From a virus, in IMG/VR virus record IMGVR_UViG_3300018920_000002, positions 1-48,310 of that record: a stretch of DNA of 48,310 nt; one strand, 5' to 3'. Below the pieces are notes generated by a model. That model did not search any database and was not told the origin of the DNA. It saw nothing but the letters and a program-made list of their open reading frames with translations. Made by a program: the position numbers and the translations under genes. Shown here one piece after another: positions 1-7,789 of this stretch. Position 1 is the first letter of the stretch; each line of letters opens with the position of its first letter.

Positions 1-123
1 TCACGAAATACCGGAACCCTGAGACCGGCATGGTTCGCCTGAGGAAGAGCGAGCTAGACGACGCTTTCCAGCCGGTGTTACCGGTTGGAGAGATCCGGTC
101 CGAAGCGCTCAGTTTTCGGTAGA
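1..123. repeat. Terminal direct repeat, left copy
   Basis: Bases 1-123 are identical to 48188-48310. The left copy holds the last 40 or so codons of the HTH gene that starts at 48097; its TAG stop falls at 120-122 here. The likely cause is an assembler overlap of a circular or circularly permuted phage genome. A true short terminal repeat is less likely because the join runs through the middle of an intact gene. The true unit length would be about 48187 bp. Confidence 0.95.
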
Positions 124-216
124 CGGCATAAAAACGGACCGGACCCGGAGAGCTTCAGCTCAATCCGAATCCGGCCCGTGGTCCCGACGAAGGTAACCAA
201 GGAAAGGGTCTCACAC

Positions 217-2169
217 ATGCTCTTCAGCGACAAGCCATGCCGGATTCCCCGGTCGGGGACGTTCGACTTCGCTACTGAGGTGAACGCCGTTTACACGGTC
301 GGGCGGGATCACGTTGGGCGCGCGCTCGAAGACCTTCTTAACGACACCGAAGAGGTTTCCGGCGATATCGAGACGTTCGGCGTAGGTGTGGCCGGTCGCC
401 GGTTGAAAGCCGTTTCATTCTCGGATGACCACCGGGCTATCGTTCTCGATCCCCGCGACCCGTACCAGGCTGATTGGGTCCGGCGAGTCTTCGAGAACGC
501 GCGAGAGATCATTTTCCACAACTCTCCCTTCGACATCCCGAATCTGTATATCAATGGCCTGATTCGGTACGAAGACATCAAAAAGGTCACGGACACGCTG
601 ATTTATGCGCGTCTGGCGAATCCTGGCGAGCGCGTACGGAAGCGGCTCGCGGAGTGCGCGGATCGGTACCTGAACACCGGCAAGGGTGACGAACTCGCGA
701 AAGCCTTCAAGGCTCTAGGGCTTTCATCGAAAGACGGCTTCCGGATGTTCGACCTTGACCGGCCGATCTATCAACAGGGTGCAGCTTCGGACCCCCTGAT
801 CACTCACCGGCTCCGGAATGTTGTCCGGAAAGCGGCTCTCACGCGCCACACGACCGAAAACCCGTTCAAGACGCGCGGTCTCAGCGTGCCGGAAGCGAAA
901 GAGCTAGTTGAGCGTGAGCAGAAGATCAATCGGTTCATCACGCTTCCCCGTACCTGTAAGGGCTTTCGCGTTGACTTCGACTACCTAGAGCAGTATCAGG
1001 AGACGAACGCGGCAGAACTCCGGGACGCGGAACAAGTGCTAGCTGAGCTGAACATCAGGCCCGGCTCCGGCCCCGATCTCGCGAAGGTGCTGATCGACCG
1101 GGGAGAGATGCCGGAAGACTTCCCTCGGACGGACAAGACGAAACAGCCTTCGATGACTGCCGACAACATCGAAAAGCTTTCGTCTCCGGTTGCTCGAAAG
1201 TTCGTCCGACAAAAGCAGATTGAGAAGATCGGGAAGGACTATCTGAAGAAGGTTGTCGATCTCGCTCACGAAGGACGGATTCACTCTCAGGTCAACCTTC
1301 TGACTGCCGCTACCGGCCGGATGTCCTACGGGGAACCGCCTTTTCAGCAATTCTCCGGTCCGGCTCGCGGGATCGTGCTCGCCGACGAAGGGGACGCGCT
1401 CACCTCCGTTGACTTGTCTCAGGGTGAGCCGGTCACGATCGCGAACGCGGCTCACGACATGGGGGTTCTCGAAGGCTACGAAGCCGGAACCTCTGATCTG
1501 TATACGGAATTGGGCGTCAAGGCGCGAATGTTGCCGGTCGGCACGACCACGCTCGATTGCGAGATGGACAAGTCTAAGAAGCTGATCCGGGCGCAACTGA
1601 AGCAAGCGCTTCTAGCTCAGCTTTACGGGCAGGGTCTCCCGCTTCTTACCGCGAAGCTTGGACTTTCACCGGAGCCGTTCGGTCCGCCGTCGGATTGGGA
1701 AGTGAGCAAGCGCGGATACGACAAGGGGAAGCTTTACCCGAAATACGCTCAGGCGGCTTATCTTCGGGAACAAGTCTATGCCGCGATGCCGGAGACGGCT
1801 AAGTTCATTGGGACCTTGAAGGGTCTTTCAACGAAATACGGCAAGATGATTACCATTTCGGGTCGGGTAGTTGATATCCCGTACTCGAAGGAATTCGGCC
1901 GGTACGCGGCACACAAGGGGGTTAACTACTTCTGCCAGGGTGGACAGTATGACCTGATCGCGGATGCACTGATTCGCATCATTGACGCTGATCTGCACGA
2001 AGCTATCTATCTCATGCTTCACGATGAACTCGTTACGTCCACGTCAGCTAGTCGCGACATCCGTAAGATTCTCGAAACGCCTTCGGAGAGACTGTGTTTC
2101 TGGGCTAAGCGTCGCCCGATCCTCCGAACGGACATGAAAGACCTAGGCGAAAGGTGGGCGGACGCTTGA
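217..2169 (+). CDS. polA: Family A DNA polymerase (PolI-like) with 3'-5' exonuclease domain
   Basis: This is the replicative polymerase of the phage. The N-terminal third carries a DnaQ-like proofreading domain: an Asp-x-Glu pair in GDIETFG near residue 50 and the second motif HNSPFDIPNLY near residue 110. The polymerase domain follows with motif A (VDLSQGEP), motif B (KQALLAQLYGQG) and motif C (MLHDELV). No 5'-3' exonuclease domain is present, as is usual for phage enzymes. The frame is open from a TTG at 85, but the ATG at 217 is preferred: it follows the phage leader CCGACGAAGG (184-193) and a GGAAAGG ribosome site, and it avoids overlap with the upstream HTH gene. The next gene overlaps its end by 16 bases. 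Confidence 0.93.
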   Translation: MLFSDKPCRIPRSGTFDFATEVNAVYTVGRDHVGRALEDLLNDTEEVSGDIETFGVGVAGRRLKAVSFSDDHRAIVLDPRDPYQADWVRRVFENAREIIFHNSPFDIPNLYINGLIRYEDIKKVTDTLIYARLANPGERVRKRLAECADRYLNTGKGDELAKAFKALGLSSKDGFRMFDLDRPIYQQGAASDPLITHRLRNVVRKAALTRHTTENPFKTRGLSVPEAKELVEREQKINRFITLPRTCKGFRVDFDYLEQYQETNAAELRDAEQVLAELNIRPGSGPDLAKVLIDRGEMPEDFPRTDKTKQPSMTADNIEKLSSPVARKFVRQKQIEKIGKDYLKKVVDLAHEGRIHSQVNLLTAATGRMSYGEPPFQQFSGPARGIVLADEGDALTSVDLSQGEPVTIANAAHDMGVLEGYEAGTSDLYTELGVKARMLPVGTTTLDCEMDKSKKLIRAQLKQALLAQLYGQGLPLLTAKLGLSPEPFGPPSDWEVSKRGYDKGKLYPKYAQAAYLREQVYAAMPETAKFIGTLKGLSTKYGKMITISGRVVDIPYSKEFGRYAAHKGVNYFCQGGQYDLIADALIRIIDADLHEAIYLMLHDELVTSTSASRDIRKILETPSERLCFWAKRRPILRTDMKDLGERWADA

Positions 2170-4682
2170 TCGGAAACGACAAGTTCGTAAGTCTTTTCGG
2201 GATGGTTCCCGCTGGTGATCTCGAATCCCTGATTCCCGTTGTGAGTAACGCGGTTCGGGAAGGCATCGCTATCGTTCTCAACCACCCGGGAACGAAGAAG
2301 CCGCTGTGCATCCTGACTCCGGCCGACCGGAACAAGGCTGACAAGGCGGCTCGCGATGCCGCCGCGAGCATGGGCGACCCCCGGTGGCACATGCGGAAGC
2401 ACGATTGCGGACTCTCGCACGCGCTCACGGTGGAATCGTTGGGTGGAGATCCGGCGAAGGTCCGGACGAAGGTCGGCGCCGTTATCCGGCGCATGACGAA
2501 GGTTCACGGGGCTACGCCGAACATCGGTGTGGAGGTAGGGCTTTCGAACCTTCTCGTCGTGGACGTGGATACTCAGGCGGAAGCCGACGGGTTCGCGAGC
2601 GATTGGGGTAAGTCCACCGGGGACCGGCTTCCGGGCATGACGGTCTCTTCCCCCGGGAAGAAGAACGAAGCCGGGAAGTGGGTTCACAAGCACGGTGGGC
2701 ACTACTGGTTCACGATTCCGGCCGGAGTCGAAATGCCTGCCGGACAAGGGATCTATAAGGCCCCGGCCGGTTGGGTCGCGATGTGGAACCGTCATCAGGT
2801 TCTCGTTCCGCCGTCGGTCCGCGAAGAAGGCCCTTACGAAATCGTCGGACAGATCAACGTCGGGCCGGAATGGCTTACGGGCCGGTTAGTTACGGAAGCC
2901 GAAGCTCGAATCGACCGGGCCGGTAAGAAGTCTCAGCTTCCCGACGGAACCGGCGACATTGACCAGTATTTCGCGGCTCTGCCGTGGACGGATCTCCTTC
3001 TGCCCGAAGGATGGGAAGACACCGGATTGGTTGACCGGTGCTCTTGCCCGGTGTTCACGGCTCCGGGCGACCACTCTTCGCCGAAGTCGGCTACGGCTCA
3101 CGATGCCGGATGCAACCGGCCCGAATTCGATGCCAGTATGGGACACTGGCCGATTCACGTCTGGACGGACACCGGCCCGGAATGGCTTCAGGACGCGATC
3201 CGGCGCACGGGTCACAAGACGTTCACGAAGCTTCAGTGGCTCGCGTGGCGCGACCACGACGGAGCTTCGCGCGCCGTTCTGAACGAACTTGGTTTAAACG
3301 CCGTGGACGAAGAGTTCTCCGGCGCCTACGTGCCGGACGACTTCGAGAGCCCGCTTGCGAAGTCCATGCGCGAGCAAGCGGAAGCCCTGAGCGCGCCGGA
3401 GACGGCTTCGTTCGACCCTTTCGAGACGGCCGGACCGGGGGGAGGTGAAGAAGCCGCACAGACCCCGACGGACGCCGGAGCGAGCGCGCCGGAGCCTGCC
3501 CCTTCCGTTGACCCGGTGGAGGCGTTCCTAGGTCAGCTCAAGAGTTCCGAAGAGCTGGAATCCATCGAAGATCCGGAATTCCTGATCGAAGGAATCATGG
3601 ATCTCGACACCGTGACCCGGATTACCGGAAAGTCGGGACACGGTAAGACTTTCGTGATGATGGACATGTCCGCGTGTATCGCGATGGGTCGCCCGTGGCA
3701 TGGGTACCCGGTCACTCAGGGGCTTGTCGTCTACATGGTGGCGGAAGGTGCTCGCGGATGGCGGAAACGGCTCCGGGCATGGGAAAAGCGTTACCTTGAC
3801 GGCGCTTTCATCCCGAAGGAAGCCCTGATGATTCTGCCGATGCCGATTCAGTCCACGAACCGGGAAGAGTGGAATCTGTGGCGCATGGCGCTTTCTCGGC
3901 TCAAGCCGTCTCTCGTCATCATGGACACGCAAGCGCGTGTGACCGTAGGCGTTGACGAGAACGACGCGAAGGAAATGGGTATCTTCGTGGAACGGCTGGA
4001 ACAGATCAGGCGCGAAACCGGCGCTTGCGTTGTGACGGTTCACCACTTGGGGCACGAAGGGCAACACGGCCGGGGATCGACGGCCGTTGTCGGCGCTCTG
4101 GGGTCTGAGATCCGAGTGAAGAAGACGGCGCCCGGAAAGCTTCAGGTTGAGTGCGAAAAGATGAAGGACGCTGAGGAATTTGAACCGATCAAGTTCGAAC
4201 TTGAAACGGTAGTTCTCGGCGAATCGCCGTCTAAGAAGCACGATTCAGCTATCTTGAAGCGGGACGGATGGGATCCGTACGCCGATGAGTTCGATGCGCC
4301 GGAACAGGTCGCGGAAAAGGATTCCATCGAATATCGGATTATTCGCTACCTGTGGCACGAAAAGTACATGACCGGCGCAACTCAGACCGAAGTGCGTAAA
4401 GCGCTTCGCGATGACCAGATGATGAAGTACGGAGACACGAAGGGGCTTTCAGACGGAAACGTTAACAAGGTGTGGCAACGGCTGATTGAAGAGGAAAAGA
4501 TCGAACCGAAGACCGGTCGGGTGACCCGGACGGGCGCGTTCGTCACCTCCGAAGCCGTTGTGAAGGCTCTCGGCGTTCCGTTGCTCCGGGTGGCTCCATC
4601 ACTCCCCCCGGCCGGGGGGATCGCGGGAGACGACACGTCAGAGCCGGAGGAAGGCGAAGCCGGAGCCGCCAACACGGCTTGA
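2154..4682 (+). CDS. Bifunctional primase-polymerase / RepA-type helicase
   Basis: A large two-part replication protein of 842 residues. The N-terminal part resembles a primase-polymerase domain: VVDVDT near residue 142 offers the paired acidic metal ligands, and HKHGGHYWF near residue 180 the conserved His/Trp stretch. A Pro/Glu-rich linker (about 400-460) precedes a RecA-fold helicase like RepA/KaiC: Walker A GKSGHGKT near 491, Walker B LVIMDT near 588, then VVTVHHLGHEG and a GRGSTA loop. A winged-helix-like tail follows. It starts at a GTG inside the polymerase gene (16-base overlap), so it is probably translationally coupled. The iteron region directly downstream suits a gene that opens its own origin. 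The exact start is uncertain; TTG 2166 and ATG 2202 are alternatives. Confidence 0.87.
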   Translation: MGGRLIGNDKFVSLFGMVPAGDLESLIPVVSNAVREGIAIVLNHPGTKKPLCILTPADRNKADKAARDAAASMGDPRWHMRKHDCGLSHALTVESLGGDPAKVRTKVGAVIRRMTKVHGATPNIGVEVGLSNLLVVDVDTQAEADGFASDWGKSTGDRLPGMTVSSPGKKNEAGKWVHKHGGHYWFTIPAGVEMPAGQGIYKAPAGWVAMWNRHQVLVPPSVREEGPYEIVGQINVGPEWLTGRLVTEAEARIDRAGKKSQLPDGTGDIDQYFAALPWTDLLLPEGWEDTGLVDRCSCPVFTAPGDHSSPKSATAHDAGCNRPEFDASMGHWPIHVWTDTGPEWLQDAIRRTGHKTFTKLQWLAWRDHDGASRAVLNELGLNAVDEEFSGAYVPDDFESPLAKSMREQAEALSAPETASFDPFETAGPGGGEEAAQTPTDAGASAPEPAPSVDPVEAFLGQLKSSEELESIEDPEFLIEGIMDLDTVTRITGKSGHGKTFVMMDMSACIAMGRPWHGYPVTQGLVVYMVAEGARGWRKRLRAWEKRYLDGAFIPKEALMILPMPIQSTNREEWNLWRMALSRLKPSLVIMDTQARVTVGVDENDAKEMGIFVERLEQIRRETGACVVTVHHLGHEGQHGRGSTAVVGALGSEIRVKKTAPGKLQVECEKMKDAEEFEPIKFELETVVLGESPSKKHDSAILKRDGWDPYADEFDAPEQVAEKDSIEYRIIRYLWHEKYMTGATQTEVRKALRDDQMMKYGDTKGLSDGNVNKVWQRLIEEEKIEPKTGRVTRTGAFVTSEAVVKALGVPLLRVAPSLPPAGGIAGDDTSEPEEGEAGAANTA

Positions 4683-4934
4683 GCGAGCGAGTTCACTCCG
4701 GCCGATTCCGGAGTGAACTCGCTACCCCGGCCGGGGGTGAGTGAACTTCTGAAAGTTCACTGAGTTCATTCGTCTCCGGCCGGAGTGAACTTTTTGGACA
4801 TAGCCTCTGACCAGGGCCGATGAGAAAAAGTTCACTGAGTTCACTTCTTCACACAAAAGTTCACGAACCCGGTATTCACTGAGTTCACTCACCCGGGGGG
4901 GCTAGGAACTAGCCCCCGGGTGAACTCAGTACCC
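4683..4934. repeat. Iteron and hairpin region, candidate replication origin
   Basis: A non-coding stretch packed with GTTCAC/GTGAAC. The 15-mer AGTTCACTGAGTTCA occurs at 4754-4768 and 4829-4843, with a 14-base copy at 4874-4887 and an inverted partial copy at 4920-4930. There is a perfect 16-bp inverted repeat (4686-4701 with 4708-4723, 6-base loop), an 8-bp one at 4741-4760, and a long nested palindrome at 4878-4930 with a G/C core. Such iterons beside a primase-helicase gene are typical of phage and plasmid origins. Some hairpins could also end transcription. The palindrome CCCCGGCCGGGG lies at 4725-4736. Confidence 0.6.
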
Positions 4935-5034
4935 AAATCGCTCAGGCACCAAATCCTGAAGCGCACCGGCCGGGGTGAAACCGGCTCCGGCACAGCACAT
5001 CTCAGGTACCGACGAACGAAAGGTGTTGCGAGAC

Positions 5035-5466
5035 ATGGTTAAGACCTACGCGAAGGGTCGTGGGCTTGAGTACGACGTGATCCACGACCTGAAGGCGAAG
5101 GGCTTCGAGACGATGCGTGCAGCGTCGTCGGCCGGAGCGATGAAGATTGACGTTCTGGCCGTTCGACCCGGCCGGGGTTATCACGTGGACGAAGGCAACA
5201 TGGCGGATTGCGTGTGCCATTCTGACGTTCTGACGATTCAGGCGAAGTTTTCAGCCAATATCGGTTCTGTGGAGTGGAACACGCTCTTGGAGTGGTCGCG
5301 CATCATTGTTGCTACTCCGATCATGGCTCAGCGCGGACCACGCGGGACGAAGGTCGTTTACACGGAACTTCTCCTTCCTCGGAAATTCGGTGAGAGATTG
5401 CGCCCGGATCAGTACCGGCCGTACGTGTTTCGTGTAAACTCTAGGCATGACTTCCCCCACGCCTGA
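5035..5466 (+). CDS. Holliday-junction resolvase-like nuclease (Hjc/PD-(D/E)XK)
   Basis: A 143-residue protein that fits the archaeal-type Hjc resolvase pattern: an early Glu (GRGLEYDV), a Gly-Phe plus Arg stretch (GFETMRAASSAGAMKIDV) with the catalytic Asp, then IQAKF where the family usually has Glu-x-Lys. Gln in place of that Glu is unusual and could reduce or alter catalysis. It probably resolves recombination or replication branches before packaging. A GTG at 4975 would add 20 residues but lacks a ribosome site. ATG 5035 follows a leader-like ACCGACGAACGAAAGG (5008-5023). Its 3' end overlaps the next gene by 20 bases and carries two copies of the GTTTACAC/GTGTAAAC motif at 5356 and 5432. 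Confidence 0.65.
   Translation: MVKTYAKGRGLEYDVIHDLKAKGFETMRAASSAGAMKIDVLAVRPGRGYHVDEGNMADCVCHSDVLTIQAKFSANIGSVEWNTLLEWSRIIVATPIMAQRGPRGTKVVYTELLLPRKFGERLRPDQYRPYVFRVNSRHDFPHA
5432..5439. promoter_or_regulatory. Operator-like GTGTAAAC just before the HTH gene
   Basis: One of 17 exact copies of GTGTAAAC/GTTTACAC. This copy ends 7 bases before the ATG at 5447, and a second lies 76 bp further upstream (5356-5363). If the HTH protein binds the motif, this would be its autoregulatory site. That is inference from position. Confidence 0.4.
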
Positions 5467-5758
5467 GGATCACCGGAAATTCGAAGCTGATCTGAACGCT
5501 TACCTGATGTCGGCTGAAAAAGTGCCCGTTACGGCAATTTTCAGCTCCGGTAACATTGCGGTCTTTTTCGGCGTGTCTCCGTCGGTTGTTACCAATTGGG
5601 CCATCCGAAACAGTGAATTCCCGCGTCCGCTACGTCAAGGATCGACGTATGGCCTTTACGACATCCGGAAGGTAGTTCAGTGGTGGATTCACTGGAACCC
5701 GGAGAATGGTCGGAAAGGTGGGCGCCTTCCTGAGAACTGGAAAGACTACCTGAATTAA
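5447..5758 (+). CDS. Small helix-turn-helix DNA-binding protein
   Basis: A 103-residue protein. The middle (IAVFFGVSPSVVTNWAIRN) reads as a helix-turn-helix of the AlpA/MerR/excisionase-like type, followed by a wing-like stretch (STYGLYDIRKVVQWW). It could be a transcription regulator, possibly the repressor for the dispersed GTGTAAAC sites, because one site abuts its start and another lies within 100 bp. No partner is visible that would prove this. It overlaps the resolvase gene by 20 bases and ends in a TAATG junction with the next frame. Confidence 0.6.
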   Translation: MTSPTPEDHRKFEADLNAYLMSAEKVPVTAIFSSGNIAVFFGVSPSVVTNWAIRNSEFPRPLRQGSTYGLYDIRKVVQWWIHWNPENGRKGGRLPENWKDYLN

Positions 5759-6051
5759 TGGCTATTCGAGTCTTCCGCTGTGACAAGTGCGAAAAGTACA
5801 GTTACGGCACGTCAATATGTAATTGGTGTAAGGCGTGGGACGATTACCGACGAAGGGAGTACGGAGATGGTACTTGGTATTTTGATTCTGGGTATTGGGA
5901 TCATCGTGATATTCGCTCGATTGGCGAATACGGCGCTCCGCATCCGGAACGAAAAGCTCAGGCAAGCCGCGATTCGGGTTCGTACGCAAATCGCTTCCGA
6001 GCGATTTTCCGGCGAGCGAGTTCCAGAGCCCGACATCAGCGAAAACGATGA
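5758..6051 (+). CDS. Zinc-ribbon-like small protein (real extent uncertain)
   Basis: The frame opens at a TAATG overlap with the HTH gene. The first 24 residues hold two Cys pairs (CDKC and CNWC), typical of a zinc ribbon, so the N-terminal part looks genuine. From about 5867 the same DNA also encodes a convincing membrane protein in another frame, with its own leader and start. The C-terminal half here is rich in Arg/Ser/Ala, as out-of-frame translations usually are. Either the two genes truly overlap by 185 bases, or this gene is a decayed or frameshifted remnant of which only the zinc ribbon matters. Confidence 0.4.
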   Translation: MAIRVFRCDKCEKYSYGTSICNWCKAWDDYRRREYGDGTWYFDSGYWDHRDIRSIGEYGAPHPERKAQASRDSGSYANRFRAIFRRASSRARHQRKR

Positions 6052-6067
6052 ATGGCCGGTGCTCTGA
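5867..6067 (+). CDS. Small single-span membrane protein
   Basis: A 66-residue protein with one strongly hydrophobic N-terminal helix (VLGILILGIGIIVIFA) followed by a basic then acidic cytoplasmic tail. The start is supported by the phage leader ACCGACGAAGGG at 5846-5857, nine bases before the ATG. It ends in a TGATG junction with the next gene, so it heads a chain of coupled small genes. Function unknown. Confidence 0.65.
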   Translation: MVLGILILGIGIIVIFARLANTALRIRNEKLRQAAIRVRTQIASERFSGERVPEPDISENDEWPVL

Positions 6068-6171
6068 TGCCGACTCCGGCGCAAATTGCGCAGAACAAGC
6101 CTAAACCGAAGCCCACTTCGATCAGTGACCCGACGCACGATCACGAACCCGAGAAAGAGCAGAAATACTAA
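6067..6171 (+). CDS. Tiny Pro/Lys-rich protein
   Basis: A 34-residue reading frame that starts in a TGATG overlap and ends in a TAATG overlap with the following gene. It is rich in Pro, Lys and charged residues with no recognisable fold. The coupling at both ends is the main argument that it is translated. Function unknown. Confidence 0.5.
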   Translation: MPTPAQIAQNKPKPKPTSISDPTHDHEPEKEQKY

Positions 6172-6341
6172 TGGCGAAGATGAACATCAATTCGGAGGCG
6201 GCCGACAAGAAAGTCGGCATGACTCTCGGCGAGCTGAAAGAGTTCCTCCGGCTCACTGACGATTACAACTTCGCTCCGGAAGACCTGATTCGAGTCAAGA
6301 TCGGGCTCAACGGGCAGATTCAGAGAATCGAGACGCGATAA
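6171..6341 (+). CDS. Small hypothetical protein
   Basis: A 56-residue protein linked to its neighbours by TAATG overlaps on both sides. The text (GMTLGELKEFLRLTDDYNF, then a short beta-like end) suggests a compact helix-strand fold. Small proteins of this look are common in actinophage early regions. I do not recognise a function. Confidence 0.6.
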   Translation: MAKMNINSEAADKKVGMTLGELKEFLRLTDDYNFAPEDLIRVKIGLNGQIQRIETR

Positions 6342-6541
6342 TGCGAAGCGACCGTTCTAAGGGTCAGGATACGACCGTTCTTCAGGCGAACGCCCCTGAG
6401 AGCAAGATCGTAGCTCTTCAGGGCAAGCTCTACGTCTTGGAGCCGAAGGAGGATGGTTCTCCGGGCTTCAGGACGACTCCGCTTCCGGCTCTTCAGAACG
6501 CCGATTGGATTACTCGGAGCGATCCGGAGCAATTCGAGTGA
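6341..6541 (+). CDS. Small hypothetical protein
   Basis: A 66-residue protein starting in a TAATG overlap. Its middle (KIVALQGKLYVLEPKEDG) looks like a small beta hairpin, and the ends are polar. The next gene starts in a four-base GTGA overlap with its stop. Function unknown. Confidence 0.55.
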   Translation: MRSDRSKGQDTTVLQANAPESKIVALQGKLYVLEPKEDGSPGFRTTPLPALQNADWITRSDPEQFE

Positions 6542-6687
6542 ACCGGCTTGATCATCCGTTCCGGTGGCATTTCGTGGTCGGTCTTGGGCTGACTCTCGGA
6601 ATCGGTGTCGGAGTGCTGATCTTCCTTCTAGGTCTCGGGTTCCTGTGCTGGAACGGGACCGGCGGATTCTGGTTCTGGGATTTCTGA
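6538..6687 (+). CDS. Tiny membrane protein
   Basis: A 49-residue protein starting at a GTG in a GTGA overlap. Residues about 10-45 form one or two hydrophobic spans (VVGLGLTLGIGVGVLIFLLG), followed by an aromatic tail rich in Trp and Phe. It belongs to the coupled small-gene chain from 5867. Function unknown; an early inner-membrane effector is possible. Confidence 0.55.
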   Translation: MNRLDHPFRWHFVVGLGLTLGIGVGVLIFLLGLGFLCWNGTGGFWFWDF

Positions 6688-6899
6688 TGAAAAAGCCTCT
6701 CTGTGACGTTTACATGTGCAGAGATCGGGCTTATCGAAGAATCTGGTTCGAACTGAACACGTTCTTCATGGGTCGGAGATACACCGTAGGTCTGAACTTC
6801 TGCGGAACTCATCTGAAGCGACAGGAAGGATTAGTGAAAGGCGCTCAGATCGTCGGAAGTATGCACATTGACGACTGGCGAGTCTCACAGTTCGACTGA
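6687..6899 (+). CDS. Small Cys/His-containing protein
   Basis: A 70-residue protein starting in a TGATG overlap, last in the rightward early chain. Cys residues near 6, 11 and 39 (CDVYMC and NFCGTH) could bind a metal. The rest is a basic alpha/beta-like sequence. A strong bidirectional terminator follows at once. Function unknown. Confidence 0.6.
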   Translation: MKKPLCDVYMCRDRAYRRIWFELNTFFMGRRYTVGLNFCGTHLKRQEGLVKGAQIVGSMHIDDWRVSQFD

Positions 6900-6904
6900 A
6901 CACG

Positions 6905-6939
6905 AAAAAGCCCCCTCCGGTCTCCGGAGGGGGCTTTTT
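6905..6939. terminator. Bidirectional intrinsic terminator
   Basis: A perfect 16-bp hairpin (6905-6920 with 6924-6939, loop TCT) flanked by five A and five T. It separates the rightward early genes from the leftward SprT gene and can stop both. Confidence 0.93.
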
Positions 6940-6945
6940 GCGGCT

Positions 6946-7638
6946 CTAGTTCTGCTCAACCATGTCATTGCCTTCCGGGCACTTCGGAAGACCCATGTCG
7001 AGCCACGTACGGGTTGTACGGACCGTGTATCCGGCACACCGGCAGAAGTCCGTTTCACACTGAACCTTGATCATGCGTGCTTTCTGCTTCGCCGGACCCG
7101 AAGAAATCCGTCCGCCTCCGGCCGCTGGAACCGGCTTCCCGTCCGGGCCGACCGGGCTCTCTTCGAGAATCCCCGTGATGTCCACCTGAGCCCCGGGGTA
7201 TTCGCCCAACGAAGCCGCGATCATTTCGAGCTTCATCAGAAGGTCACCTTCGACCGTAGTCGCGGTCATCTTCCCTGAAAGGCCCAATTTCACAGCGGCT
7301 TCAGCGAACCGGCCCCGGTGTCCATCCTGGTTGTTCAGAGCCGCGTGAATGAGTTCGTGGATCAGCGTTCCGAGCATCTTGCCCGTAGAAGCGTGCTCCG
7401 GCGAGATCCAAATCTCGTTCACCTTGTCGGCAGAACACGAAGTGTGGAGGCAGACTCCCAAGATCGTCGCGTTCTCAGCGCGAGCGCCATCCGGACCGAA
7501 GCCGACGGCGATACGAAGCTTCTCCGGGATGGGGAAGCCAATTTCCACGAACCAGGGGCGCATAATCGCGGTAGCAGCCTGAAGCCACGATTCGCGCTCG
7601 CCGTAGGTCTTCTGAGTCTGGTTCACGGTGTCGGTCAT
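6946..7638 (-). CDS. SprT-like zinc metalloprotease
   Basis: A 230-residue protein with the metalloprotease motif HELIH near residue 97 and a further His downstream (DGHRGRFAEA), the arrangement of SprT/Spartan-type zincins. Near the C terminus CETDFCRCAGY and a later Cys-Pro look like a zinc ribbon, also usual for this family. SprT proteins in bacteria and phages are linked to processing of DNA-bound proteins; the phage role is inferred. It is a single-gene leftward transcript with its own strong promoter at 7673-7701 containing the operator-like motif, and a ribosome site AAGGAAC before the ATG. Confidence 0.83.
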   Translation of the reverse strand: MTDTVNQTQKTYGERESWLQAATAIMRPWFVEIGFPIPEKLRIAVGFGPDGARAENATILGVCLHTSCSADKVNEIWISPEHASTGKMLGTLIHELIHAALNNQDGHRGRFAEAAVKLGLSGKMTATTVEGDLLMKLEMIAASLGEYPGAQVDITGILEESPVGPDGKPVPAAGGGRISSGPAKQKARMIKVQCETDFCRCAGYTVRTTRTWLDMGLPKCPEGNDMVEQN

Positions 7639-7672
7639 TTCTGTTCCTTACTTCGCCGGGTTGGTAGTGAAG

Positions 7673-7701
7673 ACTCTACACGCCCCGTGTAAACGGGTCA
7701 A
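7673..7701 (-). promoter_or_regulatory. Sigma70-type promoter with an operator-like motif in its spacer
   Basis: On the minus strand: -35 TTGACC (7696-7701), 17-base spacer, -10 TAGAGT (7673-7678). The spacer contains GTTTACAC (7687-7694). A protein bound there would cover the promoter, so the SprT gene is probably repressed by whatever binds this motif. Confidence 0.75.
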
Positions 7702-7789
7702 GTCCTGAGCCTGAGCACGTGCAACCTCCTTGCGCGCCGGACCTAGGCGAGCCCCTACAGAGACAGGTATATGCGCCTATCCTTGGGGC

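Noticed and set aside
85-216. TTG start for the polymerase giving 44 extra residues
   Set aside because: It overlaps the HTH gene end and lacks a ribosome site, while ATG 217 has leader and Shine-Dalgarno sequence. Not fully excluded.
4878-4930. Plain intrinsic terminator after the primase-helicase gene
   Set aside because: The hairpin lacks a T run and is embedded in inverted iteron copies, so an origin or protein-binding role fits better.
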